A DNA stretch of 13,157 nt from JAFALX01 sp050734185. Lineage in GTDB: Bacteria > Chloroflexota > Dormibacteria > Aeolococcales > Aeolococcaceae. Every line of letters starts with the position of its first letter. The stretch's first letter is position 1. The notes beneath the pieces are model-generated. The model made no database searches, was not told the DNA's origin, and saw only the letters and a program-made list of their open reading frames with translations. The translations under genes and the position numbers were made by a program. Positions 1 through 7,203 of the stretch are shown here, one piece after another. The stretch lies in assembly GCA_050734185.1 (NCBI GenBank), contig JBOHUE010000072.1, forward strand, positions 1-13,157, written 5' to 3'.

Positions 1-579
1 GCTCGTTCCGGCGGCTCCCTGCGCCGCCGGAGGCGGCGCAGTCGAACCACCGCTCGGGTTCGGGGTCGCGAGCGCGCGAGCGCAGATCCCGGACGGCGAG
101 GAGGGCGGCGGCTCCGCACCGCCCTGATCGTCGTATCGGAAGCCTTCGGCGTCGCCGTCCCCGAACGTCTCGGTCGACATCCCGCGATCGGCGTTCTGCC
201 ACCCACCGTTTCCGCGCGAGACGAACATCGCCCAGAACGACCCCGTTGTGGGGAGGCACGCTCCGTACGAAGCGGGCTCGCCGTCGATCTGACACAACGC
301 GTCCCCGAGTGCTCCGTATGACTGCACGGCGTAGTGCAGGCCGCTGGCCTGCAGGATCTGCTCACCGGTGATGCTTGCGCCGTCGAAGCCGATGCAGAGT
401 CCGATGACACCGCCCGCGCCGTGCTCCACGACCAGCGCGACGTGACTGGTGAACGTCGCCGCGGCGCACGGCGCGGCGCGAGGTAGCGCCGTCAGCGCCG
501 ACGCCCCGGTCGCGAGCGTGAGCCCCGCGAACGGAACAAGCGCCGAAGTCAGCAGCATGCGCACCGGGCTGCGGTTCAT
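1..579 (-). CDS. Secreted transcobalamin beta-domain-like (DUF4430-like) protein, partial
   Basis: Reading leftward from ATG at 579 gives 193 open codons to the window edge; the 3' end is outside. Residues 1-28 look like a signal peptide (short basic N-terminus, hydrophobic core, ending GASA). The following globular part, about 38-152, has Cys at 38, 62, 96 and 108, an ALCQIDGEPA segment and a Trp-containing stretch (SFWAMFV, then GGW) ending in GFRYDDQGG. This pattern resembles actinobacterial DUF4430-like proteins; DUF4430 is the family of the C-terminal beta domain of transcobalamin and intrinsic factor. From about 155 it becomes a Pro/Ser/Ala-rich linker, suggesting a C-terminal membrane anchor off-window. 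The start codon overlaps the stop of the upstream gene as ATGA (576-579) and has no clear ribosome-binding site, so it is probably translationally coupled and under the same B12 riboswitch. Likely role: extracellular corrinoid capture together with its neighbour. The family assignment is from motif memory, not a search. Confidence 0.7.
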   Translation of the reverse strand, partial: MNRSPVRMLLTSALVPFAGLTLATGASALTALPRAAPCAAATFTSHVALVVEHGAGGVIGLCIGFDGASITGEQILQASGLHYAVQSYGALGDALCQIDGEPASYGACLPTTGSFWAMFVSRGNGGWQNADRGMSTETFGDGDAEGFRYDDQGGAEPPPSSPSGICARALATPNPSGGSTAPPPAAQGAAGTS

Positions 580-2894
580 CGTCGCGTCATGACATAGCCA
601 AAGCCCGCGGCGATCACAGCGGCGGCGACACCGGCGAGCGCGTACAGCAACCCGTCCGGCGCTCCTCCCGGCGGCGCCGGGGTCTGTGCAACGGATCGCG
701 GCTGCGGGGCGGACGGCGGTGCCGCGACAACCGGTGGAGACGACGGCGGATTTACCGGCGCCGGCCCTGCGGCGCGCGGCGCAGTCGCTGCCGCCACGGC
801 AGCCGCGCCCCCTCCTTGAGACGAGGTGCCCGCCGCGGCGGTGCCAGAGCCAGTTGCGCTAGGCCCGGTGCTCAAGTCAGCCGGGGCGACGATCGCCGCG
901 GATGACGGCGGCGCGGCCGGCGGCGGAGTCACCACGCCGGCGGGAGGCCCACTCGGTGACGGCGTCGGCGACGGCGTGGGCGGGGGCGGCGATCCACCGA
1001 GCGGCGTCCCCTTCGTGTACAGCTGGCTCGCCGGCGGTGGAGGAAACGCCACCAGCGCGAGCGCGGGCGGCACCTCGCTCGTGGTGAAGGGGTCGACGGG
1101 GCTGCCGGGGAAGGCGTAGCCGCCCGTCACGTCCTGCGTGGAAACCAGGTCGGACATCGGCGTGTGTCCGTCAACCGTCCACACGCTGCCGGTGGGGTCG
1201 CCGCCCGTCGCGAGGATCCCCTGCACCACGACCGCGGTTGAGTCGGGGTCGGAGCCGCCTCCCTGGAATGAGAAACCCCCATCGGCGTTCTGCAGCGTCT
1301 GAACCCATGTGAGGCCGGCCGCGTCGCGGCTGTGGTCGCCGGCTGCGTCGAGCGCCATCAACACCATCGCCGTCGAGTTGCTGTCGCTTGTGTCGAAGTT
1401 GGTCGCGGCGTTGGGGTCGTCCTTGACATCCATGAAGTCCCAGCCGCCGTCCTTGTTCTCGGCGTTGTGCAGAAACGTCAGTGCGGCGGCGGGCACGGCC
1501 TGCCCGGCGGCGACGAGGCCCTGCACGGCAAGCGACTGCGTGAACGCCTCGCCGTCGCCGTACTTTCCGGTGGCGGCGTCGAAGTACGCAGCCAAGCGGC
1601 TGATGACGTCCACGCCGCCGAACGCGTGCGGGTCGCGGCCCGCTGCGAGCACGGCCTGCAACAGGTAGCCGCAGTTGCCTGCTGAGCCCGAGGCAGGGCA
1701 TGCCGACCCGGCGTTGCTGCTCAGGTAGTCCAGGGTGGACGGGCCCCCGTGAGTCAGAAGATTCGGGTCGTAGCGCGTGGCGGCGGTGCCGATGACATAG
1801 AGGTCGTTGGCGCTGAAGCCGCCCGGAATCGACCCGTCCGTCGCCGATTGTTGGGACCGCAGGTACAGCAGCCCGTTGAGCGACGCGCGGTGCTCCATGG
1901 CCGGTGTGAAAGCGGCCGTGAACGACGGAACGGGAAACGCCGCGCCAAACAGCGCCGGCGGCACCTGGCTCGTGGTGAAAGCGTCAGGGCCCGTGTTGCC
2001 GGGGAACGTGTAGCCGCCGGTCGCGTCCTGCGTGGAAACCAGGTCGGACGCCGGCGTGTGGCTGTTGACGGTCCACGCGCTGCCCGCGGGATCGGCGCCG
2101 GTGGCAACGATGGCCTGCACAGCGAGCGCCGTGGAATCCGGGTCGGATGCGCCGCTCGAGAAGGGGATACCGCCATCCGGGTTCTGCAGCGTGTGCAACC
2201 AGGTGAGCGCAGCGGTATCGCGAGCGTGATCGCCGGCGGCGTCGAGCGCCATGACCACCATCGCGGTCGAGTTGCTGTCGCTCGTGTCGAAGTTGGTCGC
2301 TGCGTTGGGGTCGTCCTTGACATCCATGAAGTCCCAGCCGCCGTCGCTGTCCTCGGCGTTGTGCAGAAACGTCAGCGCGGCGGCAGGCACGGCCTGCCCG
2401 GCGGCGACGAGTCCCTGGATCGCGAGCGCCTGGGTGAACGCCTGGCCGTCGCCGTACTTGCTGGTACCGGCGTCGAAGTACGCGGTCAGCCGGCTGACGA
2501 TGTCCAGGCCGCCGAACGCGTGCGGGGCGCGCCCCGCCGCGACCACCGCCTGGAGCAGCTCGCCGCAGCTGCCCGCCGACGCCGTTGCCGAACCCGATGC
2601 CGGGCACGCGGACGCGGCGTTGGCACTCAGGTAGTCCATGACGGACGGACCCCCGTGCGATTGGAGGCTCGGGTCGTAGCCGCCGGCTGCGGCGCCGATG
2701 GCGTACAGGTCGTTGACGCTGAAGCCGCCGGCCAGCGAGCCGTCCGTGGCCGACTGTTGCGATTTCAGGTACTCGAGGGCACGCGTCCCGGCGTCGGCCT
2801 GCGCGTGCGTTGCGCGCGTGCCGGCGAACGCGAGCGCCACGATCATCAAGCCCGCCGCAACTCCCGCTGCGGCGCGGCGTCCACTTCTCCCCAT
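576..2894 (-). CDS. Surface-anchored double prenyltransferase/squalene-cyclase-repeat protein, putative cobalamin binder
   Basis: A 772-residue exported protein. Residues 1-32 form a signal peptide (RR, then a hydrophobic core, then THAQA). Residues 37-320 and 339-617 are two homologous units, each with QW/PFTB-type elements such as SQQSATDGS, DGGWDFMD, LQNPDGG or LQNADGG, and a GGY element, plus a Cys pair (97/110 and 399/408). This is the alpha/alpha-barrel type shared by squalene cyclases, prenyltransferases and the alpha domain of transcobalamin. No DXDD cyclase acid motif was seen, so an enzymatic cyclase is unlikely. Residues 620-745 are a Pro/Ala/Ser-rich linker, and about 747-769 is a transmembrane helix ending in RR, with no LPXTG motif. 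The ATG at 2894 is preceded by GGGGA. A cobalamin riboswitch lies about 100 bases upstream, which points to B12 or corrinoid capture at the cell surface. The downstream DUF4430-like gene overlaps by 4 bases. The binding function is inferred. Confidence 0.82.
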   Translation of the reverse strand: MGRSGRRAAAGVAAGLMIVALAFAGTRATHAQADAGTRALEYLKSQQSATDGSLAGGFSVNDLYAIGAAAGGYDPSLQSHGGPSVMDYLSANAASACPASGSATASAGSCGELLQAVVAAGRAPHAFGGLDIVSRLTAYFDAGTSKYGDGQAFTQALAIQGLVAAGQAVPAAALTFLHNAEDSDGGWDFMDVKDDPNAATNFDTSDSNSTAMVVMALDAAGDHARDTAALTWLHTLQNPDGGIPFSSGASDPDSTALAVQAIVATGADPAGSAWTVNSHTPASDLVSTQDATGGYTFPGNTGPDAFTTSQVPPALFGAAFPVPSFTAAFTPAMEHRASLNGLLYLRSQQSATDGSIPGGFSANDLYVIGTAATRYDPNLLTHGGPSTLDYLSSNAGSACPASGSAGNCGYLLQAVLAAGRDPHAFGGVDVISRLAAYFDAATGKYGDGEAFTQSLAVQGLVAAGQAVPAAALTFLHNAENKDGGWDFMDVKDDPNAATNFDTSDSNSTAMVLMALDAAGDHSRDAAGLTWVQTLQNADGGFSFQGGGSDPDSTAVVVQGILATGGDPTGSVWTVDGHTPMSDLVSTQDVTGGYAFPGSPVDPFTTSEVPPALALVAFPPPPASQLYTKGTPLGGSPPPPTPSPTPSPSGPPAGVVTPPPAAPPSSAAIVAPADLSTGPSATGSGTAAAGTSSQGGGAAAVAAATAPRAAGPAPVNPPSSPPVVAAPPSAPQPRSVAQTPAPPGGAPDGLLYALAGVAAAVIAAGFGYVMTRR
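660..1035 (-). other. Low-complexity Pro/Ala/Ser/Gly linker coding segment
   Basis: Encodes residues about 620-745 of the surface protein, with runs such as SPPPPTPSPTPSPS and repeated Pro-Pro and Ala-Ala stretches. It separates the double barrel from the C-terminal membrane helix and probably acts as a flexible stalk across the cell envelope. Such linkers are common in exported proteins of high-GC Gram-positive-type bacteria. Confidence 0.75.
1044..1880 (-). repeat. Intragenic repeat unit 2 (barrel domain B)
   Basis: Encodes residues 339-617 of the same protein and repeats unit 1 over its whole length. Divergence is greatest near the C-terminal end (FSFQGGG in place of IPFSSGA). The near-identity of the central DGGWDFMDVKDDPNAATNFD block at both protein and base level suggests a fairly recent duplication, gene conversion or strong constraint. 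Confidence 0.9.
1935..2786 (-). repeat. Intragenic repeat unit 1 (barrel domain A)
   Basis: Encodes residues 37-320 of the 772-residue surface protein. It aligns with unit 2 at an offset of 302 residues at the N-terminal side and 298 after a four-residue difference (SATA present only here). The best conserved block, around 2286-2345, is almost identical at base level to 1397-1456 in unit 2. Confidence 0.9.
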
Positions 2895-2989
2895 GGCAGG
2901 TCCCCACGCGGCCGGCCGGCTCCACCTCGCTGAAGGCTCCCTCGCCGCTGTGAGGCCATCCTCCCGTTTCGCGCGGGGGTGGAGACGAT
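2895..2989 (-). promoter_or_regulatory. Riboswitch expression platform (candidate Shine-Dalgarno sequestering switch)
   Basis: Between the B12 box and the ATG, the minus-strand RNA contains CTCCACC (2984-2978). It can pair perfectly with GGTGGAG (2926-2920). Extended as GTCTCCAC (2986-2979), it can instead pair, with one G-U, with GTGGGGAC (2907-2900), which includes the GGGGA ribosome-binding site five bases before the ATG. These pairings exclude each other, as expected for translational control. No GC hairpin plus T-run terminator was seen. The pairing is read by eye; energies were not computed. Confidence 0.5.
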
Positions 2990-3180
2990 CCCGATGGGCC
3001 GGTCTCCTGGCTTGCGGATCGACGCCCTCCGGCCGCCTTCCTGCGAGAGATCTCGCAGTGGCACGCTGGCCTGGGCTTCCCGCTCACAGTTGCGCGACAG
3101 CGCCGGATTCGCACCGGCTTCCCGCCACCCGTCGGGTTATTCAGGTGTGCCGGGAGTATGCGCCTCCGCACCTTCGTGCG
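2990..3180 (-). promoter_or_regulatory. Cobalamin (B12) riboswitch
   Basis: Read on the minus strand, the leader carries the conserved pieces of the cobalamin riboswitch in the right order. First is a core at 3123-3086 (GGGAAGCCGGTGCGAATCC, then GGCGCTGT and GCAACTGT). Next is GCCACTG at 3062-3056, followed at once by a perfect hairpin GCGAGA-TC-TCTCGC (3056-3043) and GGAAGGCGGCC (about 3040-3030). Last is the B12 box AGCCAGGAGACCGGCC (3012-2997). This RNA family binds adenosyl- or other cobalamins and usually shuts off uptake or synthesis genes when B12 is abundant. It sits in the 5' leader of the double-repeat surface protein gene, whose ATG is at 2894. The 5' boundary is approximate; a GGTGC...GGCACACC pairing around 3140-3175 may be the closing region. 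Confidence 0.95.
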
Positions 3181-3211
3181 GCGACGCGGCGGAGCGGCGC
3201 ACGACTGCTTC

Positions 3212-3217
3212 TAGACT
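3212..3217 (+). promoter_or_regulatory. -10 box TAGACT for the glycosyltransferase gene (leaderless start)
   Basis: TAGACT fits TANNNT and ends 7 bases before the ATG at 3225, so transcription would begin at or next to the start codon. No Shine-Dalgarno sequence and no good -35 are visible. It supports choosing ATG 3225 over the longer in-frame reading from 2979, which would run antisense through the riboswitch. Confidence 0.6.
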
Positions 3218-3224
3218 GAACGCC

Positions 3225-4520
3225 ATGCGGGAACGGGCCTCGAAGGCCATCGCCGTCATCTCGGTACACGCCTCGCCGCTGGCACCGCTCGGTCGCGGTG
3301 AGAACGGTGGCATGAACCTAGCGGTGCGCCGCATCTGCGAGGTGCTTGCGGCCCGCGGGCATCCGACGGATGTCTTCGTGCGGCGAGAGGATCTCCGATC
3401 CCCCGATGAGGAGCTGATCGCACCGCTCAGCCGGCTGGTGCGACTCGCCGTGGGACCCCCGGCGCCCATCGCCAAGGGCGACGTGCGCGCCCTTACCGAC
3501 GACTTCACCGACGCGGTCCTCGCGCACGCGGCCTCCGAGGGCCGTGCGTACCGCGTGACCCACGCCCACTACTGGCTGGGCGGGCTCGTCGCCCGCCAGC
3601 TGCGTGTGTCGTGGGGCACGCCGTGGGTGCAGTCGTTCCACACTCTGGCGCGCACCAAGGAGCGCGCCGGCCTGCCACTCGACGCCGTGCGCGCGCGCGC
3701 CGAGGAGAAGATGGTCGCCGACGCCGACCGTCTGGTGGCGGGCAGCGCCTCAGAGGCCAAAGACCTGATACGCCTCTACGATGCCGACCGCAATCGGATC
3801 TGCGTCGCGCAGCCGGGCGTCGACCCGAGGCTTCAGTTGGTGCCCGATCCCGTCGGGCTGCGCCGCCGCCTCAAGCTCGTGGGTCGCCGCGTCGTGCTGT
3901 TCTGCGGGCGGCTCGAACCGCTCAAAGGCGGGGACACGCTCGTCGACGCCATCGCGGCCCTCAATCAGGACCCGGCATTCGAGGACGTCACCACCCTGGT
4001 GATCGGCGAGGACAGCGGTGATGGGCAGAGCGACGGCGGCGAGCTCACGCGGCTGCAGCAGCGCGTGCGCGGCGCCGGTGTCGCCGACCGTGTCCGGTTC
4101 CTCGGCGCCGTGCCCCACGAGCGGCTCGCGGACTATTACGCGCTCGCCGACGTCTGCGTCGTCCCGTCGCGAACGGAGAGCTTCGGGCTGGTCGCGCTCG
4201 AAGCGCAGTCCGTGGGCACCCCTGTCGTGGCAGCTGCGGTCGGCGGGCTTACCGAGATCGTCGCCGACGGTGTGACCGGCCTCCTGGTTCCGGGACGCGA
4301 CCCACGGCGGTACGCGGAGGCGATCGCCGAGGTGCTCGCCGATCCTGAGCGACGTGAGCGCATGGGTGCAGCCGCCCGAGCCCGCGCCGCCAGCTACACG
4401 TGGAGCCGTGCGGTCGAGCGGCTGGAGGCGATCTACGAGCTGCTCACCGATGCTGCCCAGCACGCACCGTCACCGTGCGGCTACGACGACGAGCTGCCCG
4501 CTCTCCTATCGGCTTCCTGA
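3225..4520 (+). CDS. GT4 family glycosyltransferase, MshA-like
   Basis: A 431-residue GT-B fold glycosyltransferase, normal length for the family, probably cytoplasmic, transferring a sugar from a nucleotide donor. The N-terminal domain has the glycine loop ENGGMN (26-31) followed by a helix ending AARGHPTDVF, and HAHYWL (113-118), both typical of MshA (D-inositol-3-phosphate N-acetylglucosaminyltransferase of mycothiol synthesis) and sucrose-phosphate-synthase-like GT4 enzymes. The C-terminal donor domain has GRLEPLKG, FLGAVPHERLADYYALADV, and the EX7E motif with E318 and E326 in RTESFGLVALE. The acceptor cannot be fixed: no other mycothiol genes are nearby, so mycothiol or another glycoconjugate is possible. 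The start at ATG 3225 is supported by a -10 box 7 bases upstream. The last 40 bases overlap the end of the convergent aminopeptidase gene. Confidence 0.88.
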   Translation: MRERASKAIAVISVHASPLAPLGRGENGGMNLAVRRICEVLAARGHPTDVFVRREDLRSPDEELIAPLSRLVRLAVGPPAPIAKGDVRALTDDFTDAVLAHAASEGRAYRVTHAHYWLGGLVARQLRVSWGTPWVQSFHTLARTKERAGLPLDAVRARAEEKMVADADRLVAGSASEAKDLIRLYDADRNRICVAQPGVDPRLQLVPDPVGLRRRLKLVGRRVVLFCGRLEPLKGGDTLVDAIAALNQDPAFEDVTTLVIGEDSGDGQSDGGELTRLQQRVRGAGVADRVRFLGAVPHERLADYYALADVCVVPSRTESFGLVALEAQSVGTPVVAAAVGGLTEIVADGVTGLLVPGRDPRRYAEAIAEVLADPERRERMGAAARARAASYTWSRAVERLEAIYELLTDAAQHAPSPCGYDDELPALLSAS

Positions 4521-7141
4521 GCGCGCTGCGCACGCTGCAGCCCGTCCTTGCCCTCGCGCAGGATGCGAATGGCCGCGGGCGGGAGGCCGCCGGCATCGAT
4601 GAGACGCTGGACGGTGGCGACGGTCTCGTCCTCGGGAAACAGCCGCGGGAAGAGCAGCTCGCTGAACGTCTCCGCCTCCTCGACCGGCCTCTGTTCCCAG
4701 AGCGCGGGCAGGTGCTCGGCGTAACGCGCGATGTACGGCCGCAGCAGCTCGCGGTCGCGGCCCCGCATGAAGCCGGCCGTCGGCGTGGACACGATGCCGA
4801 ATCCCGCCATGATCGCCGCCAGCGCTGACAGCGACAGCGGCGGTTCCACCGCCTCCTTCCATTCGGCGGGCGGTACCGGCTCGGCATCGCTGACCATCGC
4901 CCACGCATCGGCCTTGGCCTGCGCGGTCGGGCGCGCGGCGAGGCACGCAGCGGCGCGGCGCCGGCCGATGTCCGTCGGGTCCTGCTGGATCCCGGCGTTG
5001 ATGCTGGCTGCGTCGGCCACGCCCTGGCCGGCGAGCACGCCGAGTAGCAGCCAGCGGAGCTCGCCGTCGATGCTCAGACCAGGCAGTTCGGCCCGCTGCT
5101 CGAGCACGTCCTGCACGTTCGCCAGCTGCGAGTCGCCAGCTGCGGTGACGGCGAGGGTGCGGAACCATGCGCTCTGCAGGTCCGTGCCCTCGGGGACATG
5201 GTCGAGCTGCTGCAGCGCGACGTCGTGCAGGCGCGCGGTGGCCGTGCTGCGGAAGTCCGGGGCGATGAACTGCTCGATGACGGCGTACGCCTGACCGAGC
5301 ACGCGCTCCACCAGCAGGATCTCGGTCTCACCAGGCGCGTGGCGGGCGACGATCTCGACGAAGCTCCGCGCCGGCAGCTCAGCGTCGCGCGTCATGTCCC
5401 ACAGCGCTGCCCAGACGAGGGCGCGGGCCAGCGGATCGTCCAGGCTTGAGAGGCTCGCGAGCAGGGTCTCCACCGAGCGCTCGTCGAAGCGCACCTTGGC
5501 GAAGGTGAGGTCGCCGTCGTTCACCAGCACGAAGTCGGCGCGCGGCTCACCGACCAGCTCCGGGATCTCGCTGAACGGCCCGTCGATCTCGACCTCGGCG
5601 TCGCGACGCCGGCGCAGCGCCCCGCCGCCGTCACGATCGAACAGCCCGATGGCGAGGCGGTGCGAGCGCAGCGTCGGGTGGGTGGCTATCGCGGTCTGCT
5701 CGACCGCGAAACGCGTGTACCGGCCGTCCTCTTCGACGTACGACGGGCGCAGTGTGTTCATGCCGGTGGTCTGCAGCCAGTCGGCGGCGAACCGCGACAC
5801 GTCGCGTCCCGACGCGTCGGCGAGGCAGCCGAGGAAGTCGCTCAGCGTGGCGTTGCCCCAGCGGAAGCGGCGGAAGTATTCCTGAACGCCGCGCATGAAG
5901 GCGTCGTCGCCCACCCACGCAACCAGCTGGCGCAGCACGGCCGCTCCCTTGTGGTACGTGATGCCGTCGAAGTTCTGCCGCACCGAGTCCGTGTCGGGCA
6001 CGGAGTCGGCGATGCGATGTGTCGTCTCCAGCTGGTCCTGGCGCGCGGCCACGGACTTCACCGTGTTGGCGAAATCCACCCACACGTTGGTGAAACGCGT
6101 GACCCGTGACATCGCGAGGTTGGCCATGTATGTGGCGAACGTCTCGTTGAGCCAGAGGTCACCCCACCAGCGCATCGTGACGACGTCGCCGAAGCCGCAC
6201 ACGTGCGCCATCTCGTGCAGGATCACCTCGGCACGGCGCGCCAGCTGCGTCTCGGTGGCGCGGCCGCGGAACACATAGGCCTCGTTGAACGTGACGCACC
6301 CGGGATTCTCCATCGCGCCCATGTTGAATTCGGGCACCAGCAGCTGGTTGTACTCGTCGAACGGGTACGGCTGACCGAAGTACGACGCGAAGAAGTCGAG
6401 GCCGGCGCGCGTCACCTCGAAGATGCTCGCGGACTGCTCCTCGAGGTACTGCACCAGCGATTCGCGGCACCAGAGGCCGAGCGGAATGCGGTTGTGCTCG
6501 CTCGCGATGACGTGGTACGGACCGCCGACGACTGCGACGAGATACGGGGGCAACTTCGGCGTCGTGGCGAAGCGCGTAACCATGCGTCCCGCCGACGAAT
6601 CCGTCGACGCCGCACGCGCGTTGCTGCACACCCGCCATGACGCCGGCGCCTCCACCGTCATCTGCACCGTGCCCTTCAGGTCGGGCTGGTCGAAGCACGC
6701 AAAGACCTTGTGCGCGTCGAACGGCTCAAAGTGTGTATACACATAAACGCGCGAGTCGACCGGGTCGATGGTGCGGTGCAGCCCGATGCCGTGCACCTGA
6801 TACGCGCAGCGAGCGCGCACAACAAGGCGGTTGCCGGTCGCCAGCAAACGGTCGAGCTGCAGGCGATGCCCGTTGAATCGGTGACGCTCCGGCGGCACGA
6901 GCTCGCCGTTCAGCTCGACGCTGTCGACCGCAGATGCTGCGATGTCGACGAATGTGGACGCGCCGCCGGCGGCGTCGAACGTCAGCGCCGTCTCGCTGGC
7001 GAACGCCGGCGCGGCCGGGTCGTCGGAAAGCGCGAGCGTGACCGCGTAGGTCAGATTCGAGAGGAGGGTGGCACGCGCTGCGGCCTCGGACTCGGTGAGG
7101 TTGTCGTGCGGCGCCGGCGCCTCCACTGTCGAGGACACCAT
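4481..7141 (-). CDS. pepN: M1 family zinc aminopeptidase (PepN type)
   Basis: An 886-residue cytosolic metallo-aminopeptidase removing N-terminal residues from peptides. There is no signal peptide. It has the N-terminal beta saddle, the exopeptidase motif GAMEN (275-279), zinc ligands in HEMAH (H309, H313; catalytic E310), a third ligand expected at E333 in DLWLNE, a transition-state Tyr at Y396 (GITYHKGAAVL) and a long helical C-terminal domain of the ERAP1_C type. Oddity: the stretch after HEMAH reads VCGFGD where the family normally has MWFGD or MWFGN, so the spacing to the zinc glutamate is 19 residues, not 18. Otherwise the motifs are intact and an active enzyme is expected. ATG 7141 is preferred because a TACGCT box lies 8 bases upstream; an in-frame GTG at 7180 would add 13 residues. 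The 3' end overlaps the glycosyltransferase gene by 40 bases, convergently. Confidence 0.93.
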   Translation of the reverse strand: MVSSTVEAPAPHDNLTESEAAARATLLSNLTYAVTLALSDDPAAPAFASETALTFDAAGGASTFVDIAASAVDSVELNGELVPPERHRFNGHRLQLDRLLATGNRLVVRARCAYQVHGIGLHRTIDPVDSRVYVYTHFEPFDAHKVFACFDQPDLKGTVQMTVEAPASWRVCSNARAASTDSSAGRMVTRFATTPKLPPYLVAVVGGPYHVIASEHNRIPLGLWCRESLVQYLEEQSASIFEVTRAGLDFFASYFGQPYPFDEYNQLLVPEFNMGAMENPGCVTFNEAYVFRGRATETQLARRAEVILHEMAHVCGFGDVVTMRWWGDLWLNETFATYMANLAMSRVTRFTNVWVDFANTVKSVAARQDQLETTHRIADSVPDTDSVRQNFDGITYHKGAAVLRQLVAWVGDDAFMRGVQEYFRRFRWGNATLSDFLGCLADASGRDVSRFAADWLQTTGMNTLRPSYVEEDGRYTRFAVEQTAIATHPTLRSHRLAIGLFDRDGGGALRRRRDAEVEIDGPFSEIPELVGEPRADFVLVNDGDLTFAKVRFDERSVETLLASLSSLDDPLARALVWAALWDMTRDAELPARSFVEIVARHAPGETEILLVERVLGQAYAVIEQFIAPDFRSTATARLHDVALQQLDHVPEGTDLQSAWFRTLAVTAAGDSQLANVQDVLEQRAELPGLSIDGELRWLLLGVLAGQGVADAASINAGIQQDPTDIGRRRAAACLAARPTAQAKADAWAMVSDAEPVPPAEWKEAVEPPLSLSALAAIMAGFGIVSTPTAGFMRGRDRELLRPYIARYAEHLPALWEQRPVEEAETFSELLFPRLFPEDETVATVQRLIDAGGLPPAAIRILREGKDGLQRAQRAQEADRRAGSSSS

Positions 7142-7149
7142 TGCGCGCA

Positions 7150-7155
7150 AGCGTA
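7150..7155 (-). promoter_or_regulatory. -10 box TACGCT for the aminopeptidase gene (leaderless start)
   Basis: On the minus strand TACGCT (TANNNT type) ends 8 bases before the ATG at 7141. No Shine-Dalgarno sequence is present. No convincing -35 was seen. The same geometry occurs at other first genes in the window. Confidence 0.5.
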
Positions 7156-7190
7156 GCAGCGCAGGACCGGGGTCCGGCACGGCAAACGCT

Positions 7191-7196
7191 CAAGAT
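7191..7196 (+). promoter_or_regulatory. Weak -10-like box CAAGAT before the channel-like membrane protein
   Basis: CAAGAT ends 7 bases before GTG 7204, the same spacing as the other leaderless-type starts here, but its first base departs from TANNNT. It supports GTG 7204 as the start only weakly. Confidence 0.3.
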
Positions 7197-7203
7197 TCGC
7201 GAT

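Noticed and set aside
576..660. Sortase-type (LPXTG) cell-wall anchor at the C-terminus
   Set aside because: No LPXTG or similar motif before the helix; only a hydrophobic segment and RR tail are seen, so a simple membrane anchor is favoured.
576..2894. Squalene-hopene cyclase or prenyltransferase enzyme
   Set aside because: No DXDD acid motif is present; the protein is exported with a stalk and membrane anchor and is under a B12 riboswitch, which fits binding and not terpene chemistry.
1749..2933. 394-codon plus-strand frame opposite the double-repeat protein
   Set aside because: Composition is Arg/Val-rich with no motif, and it mirrors the repeat structure of the real gene on the other strand.
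2979..3224. In-frame upstream extension of the glycosyltransferase reading frame (82 more codons)
   Set aside because: It runs antisense through the riboswitch, its translation has no glycosyltransferase similarity, and a -10 box plus ATG at 3225 gives the family-typical N-terminus.
7141..7203. TTG 7141 as start of the channel-like protein
   Set aside because: It would place the start directly on the aminopeptidase start codon; the added residues are polar and not conserved-looking, and GTG 7204 begins just before the first membrane helix.
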